A stretch of 15,102 nucleotides of DNA from an uncultured Rubrobacteraceae bacterium (lineage in GTDB: Bacteria > Actinomycetota > Rubrobacteria > Rubrobacterales > Rubrobacteraceae): the NCBI GenBank assembly GCA_902806015.1, contig CADCUZ010000027.1, positions 1 to 15,102 on the forward strand. The letters are read 5' to 3'. Under the pieces are notes generated by a model. It was not told the origin of the DNA and made no database searches. It saw only the letters and a list, made by a program, of their open reading frames with translations. A program made the position numbers and the translations under genes. Of the stretch, positions 14,330 to 15,102 are shown one piece after another (the stretch's first letter is position 1; each line of letters begins with the position of its first letter).

Positions 14330-15025
14330 CTAGAAGGGCCACAGGGGCGCGGCGGCGGCGAGCAGCGGCGCGAAGAGCAGCGCCGGCAGCATGTTCGCCA
14401 CGCGCACCTCCTTGAGCTCCAGGAGGACGAGCCCGAGGCCCAAGAGCAGCACGCCACCGGCCGAGGTCATCGCCAAGATCATCGGTTCGCTCATGAAGGA
14501 TCCGAAGAGCGCCCCGGCGAGCGTGAGGGAACCCTGTACGACCAGAACCGAGCCGGCCGAGAGCAGCACGCCCCACCCGAGCACCGAGGCGAACGAGAGC
14601 GAGGCGACGAAGTCCAGTGCGCTCTTGAGCGCGAGCAGTCGGTAGTCGCCGGAGATCCCGTCCTGCAGGGAGCCGAGGATCGTGAGCGGCCCCACGCAAA
14701 AGAGTAGGCTTGTGGTGACGAACGCCCGGCTCACCGGGCTCCCGCGCATCGAGAAGCGCCGCTCCAAGGCATCGCCGAAGCGCTTCAGCCGTCCGTCTAT
14801 GTTCAGGAGCTCCCCAACCACGAGCCCTATTATCACGCTGACCAGCGGGACGAGCGGGTTGTCGAAGCGTAAGAAGCTTTGGATGCCTACGAGGAGGGTT
14901 ACGAGCCCGATGGCGTGCATGGCCGTCTCCCGCATCCCCTTGGATAGCCGCGTGCCGATCAGCATGCCTACGCCAGCCCCTACCAGCACCGCGACGACGT
15001 TGATCGCTGTACCGACTCCCACCAC
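14330..15025 (-). CDS. DUF554 family integral membrane protein (YqgA-like)
   Basis: The 231-residue protein matches E. coli YqgA in length and layout and probably has six or seven membrane helices. The N-terminus VGVGTAINVVAVLVGAGVGM is followed by a polar LSKGMRETAM loop and IGLVTLLVGIQSFLRF. The signature-like VSVIIGLVVGELLNIDGRLK comes next, then the conserved LLFCVGPLTILGSLQDGISG and ALDFVASLSFASVLGWGVLL. DUF554 proteins are proposed transporters of unknown substrate. The start is one of two adjacent GTG codons at 15020-15025. No ribosome site is seen, but TACACT just upstream could give a leaderless transcript. The final 77 bases of the window show no recognisable gene. Confidence 0.9.
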   Translation of the reverse strand: MVGVGTAINVVAVLVGAGVGMLIGTRLSKGMRETAMHAIGLVTLLVGIQSFLRFDNPLVPLVSVIIGLVVGELLNIDGRLKRFGDALERRFSMRGSPVSRAFVTTSLLFCVGPLTILGSLQDGISGDYRLLALKSALDFVASLSFASVLGWGVLLSAGSVLVVQGSLTLAGALFGSFMSEPMILAMTSAGGVLLLGLGLVLLELKEVRVANMLPALLFAPLLAAAAPLWPF

Positions 15026-15102
15026 GGCAACCAGTGTAGGTCACGATGGCGTAGATGGCGTAAGGCGCTCCAGCCGCGCGAGGCAGCACCGTTCGTGTTT
15101 CA

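Noticed and set aside
15045..15062. Two-copy 9-bp repeat (GATGGCGTA) near the right edge
   Set aside because: It is too short, with only two copies, and has no supporting context; chance is likely.
15026..15102. Possible RNA gene at the right edge
   Set aside because: I could not fold a tRNA cloverleaf or find any conserved RNA motif in these 77 bases.

Overview
The window is a GC-rich stretch of a bacterial chromosome, densely packed with genes on both strands. The gene content (adenosylcobalamin mutase with its epimerase, a GT4 mannosyltransferase-like enzyme, a geranylgeranyl-reductase-family flavoprotein, DUF2630, YIP1 and CAP proteins) and the frequent GTG/TTG starts fit Actinomycetota. 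My best guess is a Rubrobacter-like lineage; this is inferred from protein style, not from a marker gene. No rRNA, tRNA, CRISPR array, insertion sequence or phage gene was seen.

Layout. 1-2200 (minus): a GT4 glycosyltransferase cut by the window edge, and an isocitrate/isopropylmalate-family dehydrogenase read as isocitrate dehydrogenase. 2254-2743 (minus): a decayed YIP1-type membrane protein gene. 2922-3971 (plus): an unrecognised coiled-coil protein. 4106-4312 (minus): a small TTG-start protein, divergent from a geranylgeranyl-reductase-family enzyme (4414-5649, plus). 5659-6237 (minus): a secreted CAP-domain protein, divergent from an MBL-fold hydrolase (6403-7203, plus). 7320-8049 (minus): a YdjA-like nitroreductase followed by a 28-residue micro-ORF. 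8185-9159 (plus): malate dehydrogenase, convergent with an Mrp/ApbC Fe-S carrier ATPase (9259-10473, minus) across a perfect 20-bp hairpin. 10663-11243 (minus): the remnant of a secreted subtilase that keeps signal peptide, propeptide and C-terminal Ig-like tail but has lost the whole catalytic domain. 11409-13436 (minus): methylmalonyl-CoA epimerase and the methylmalonyl-CoA mutase catalytic subunit as an operon. 13531-13773 (plus): DUF2630. 13784-14244 (minus): two small unrecognised proteins that look like tandem relatives. 14330-15025 (minus): a DUF554 membrane protein.

Functionally, the intact genes are mostly central metabolism: isocitrate and malate dehydrogenases of the TCA cycle, and the epimerase/mutase pair that turns propionate-derived methylmalonyl-CoA into succinyl-CoA, which feeds that cycle. 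Mrp serves Fe-S cluster supply. I found no defence system, mobile element or biosynthetic cluster. The less ordinary content is the two decayed genes, the micro-ORF, the small-protein pair and several hairpins.
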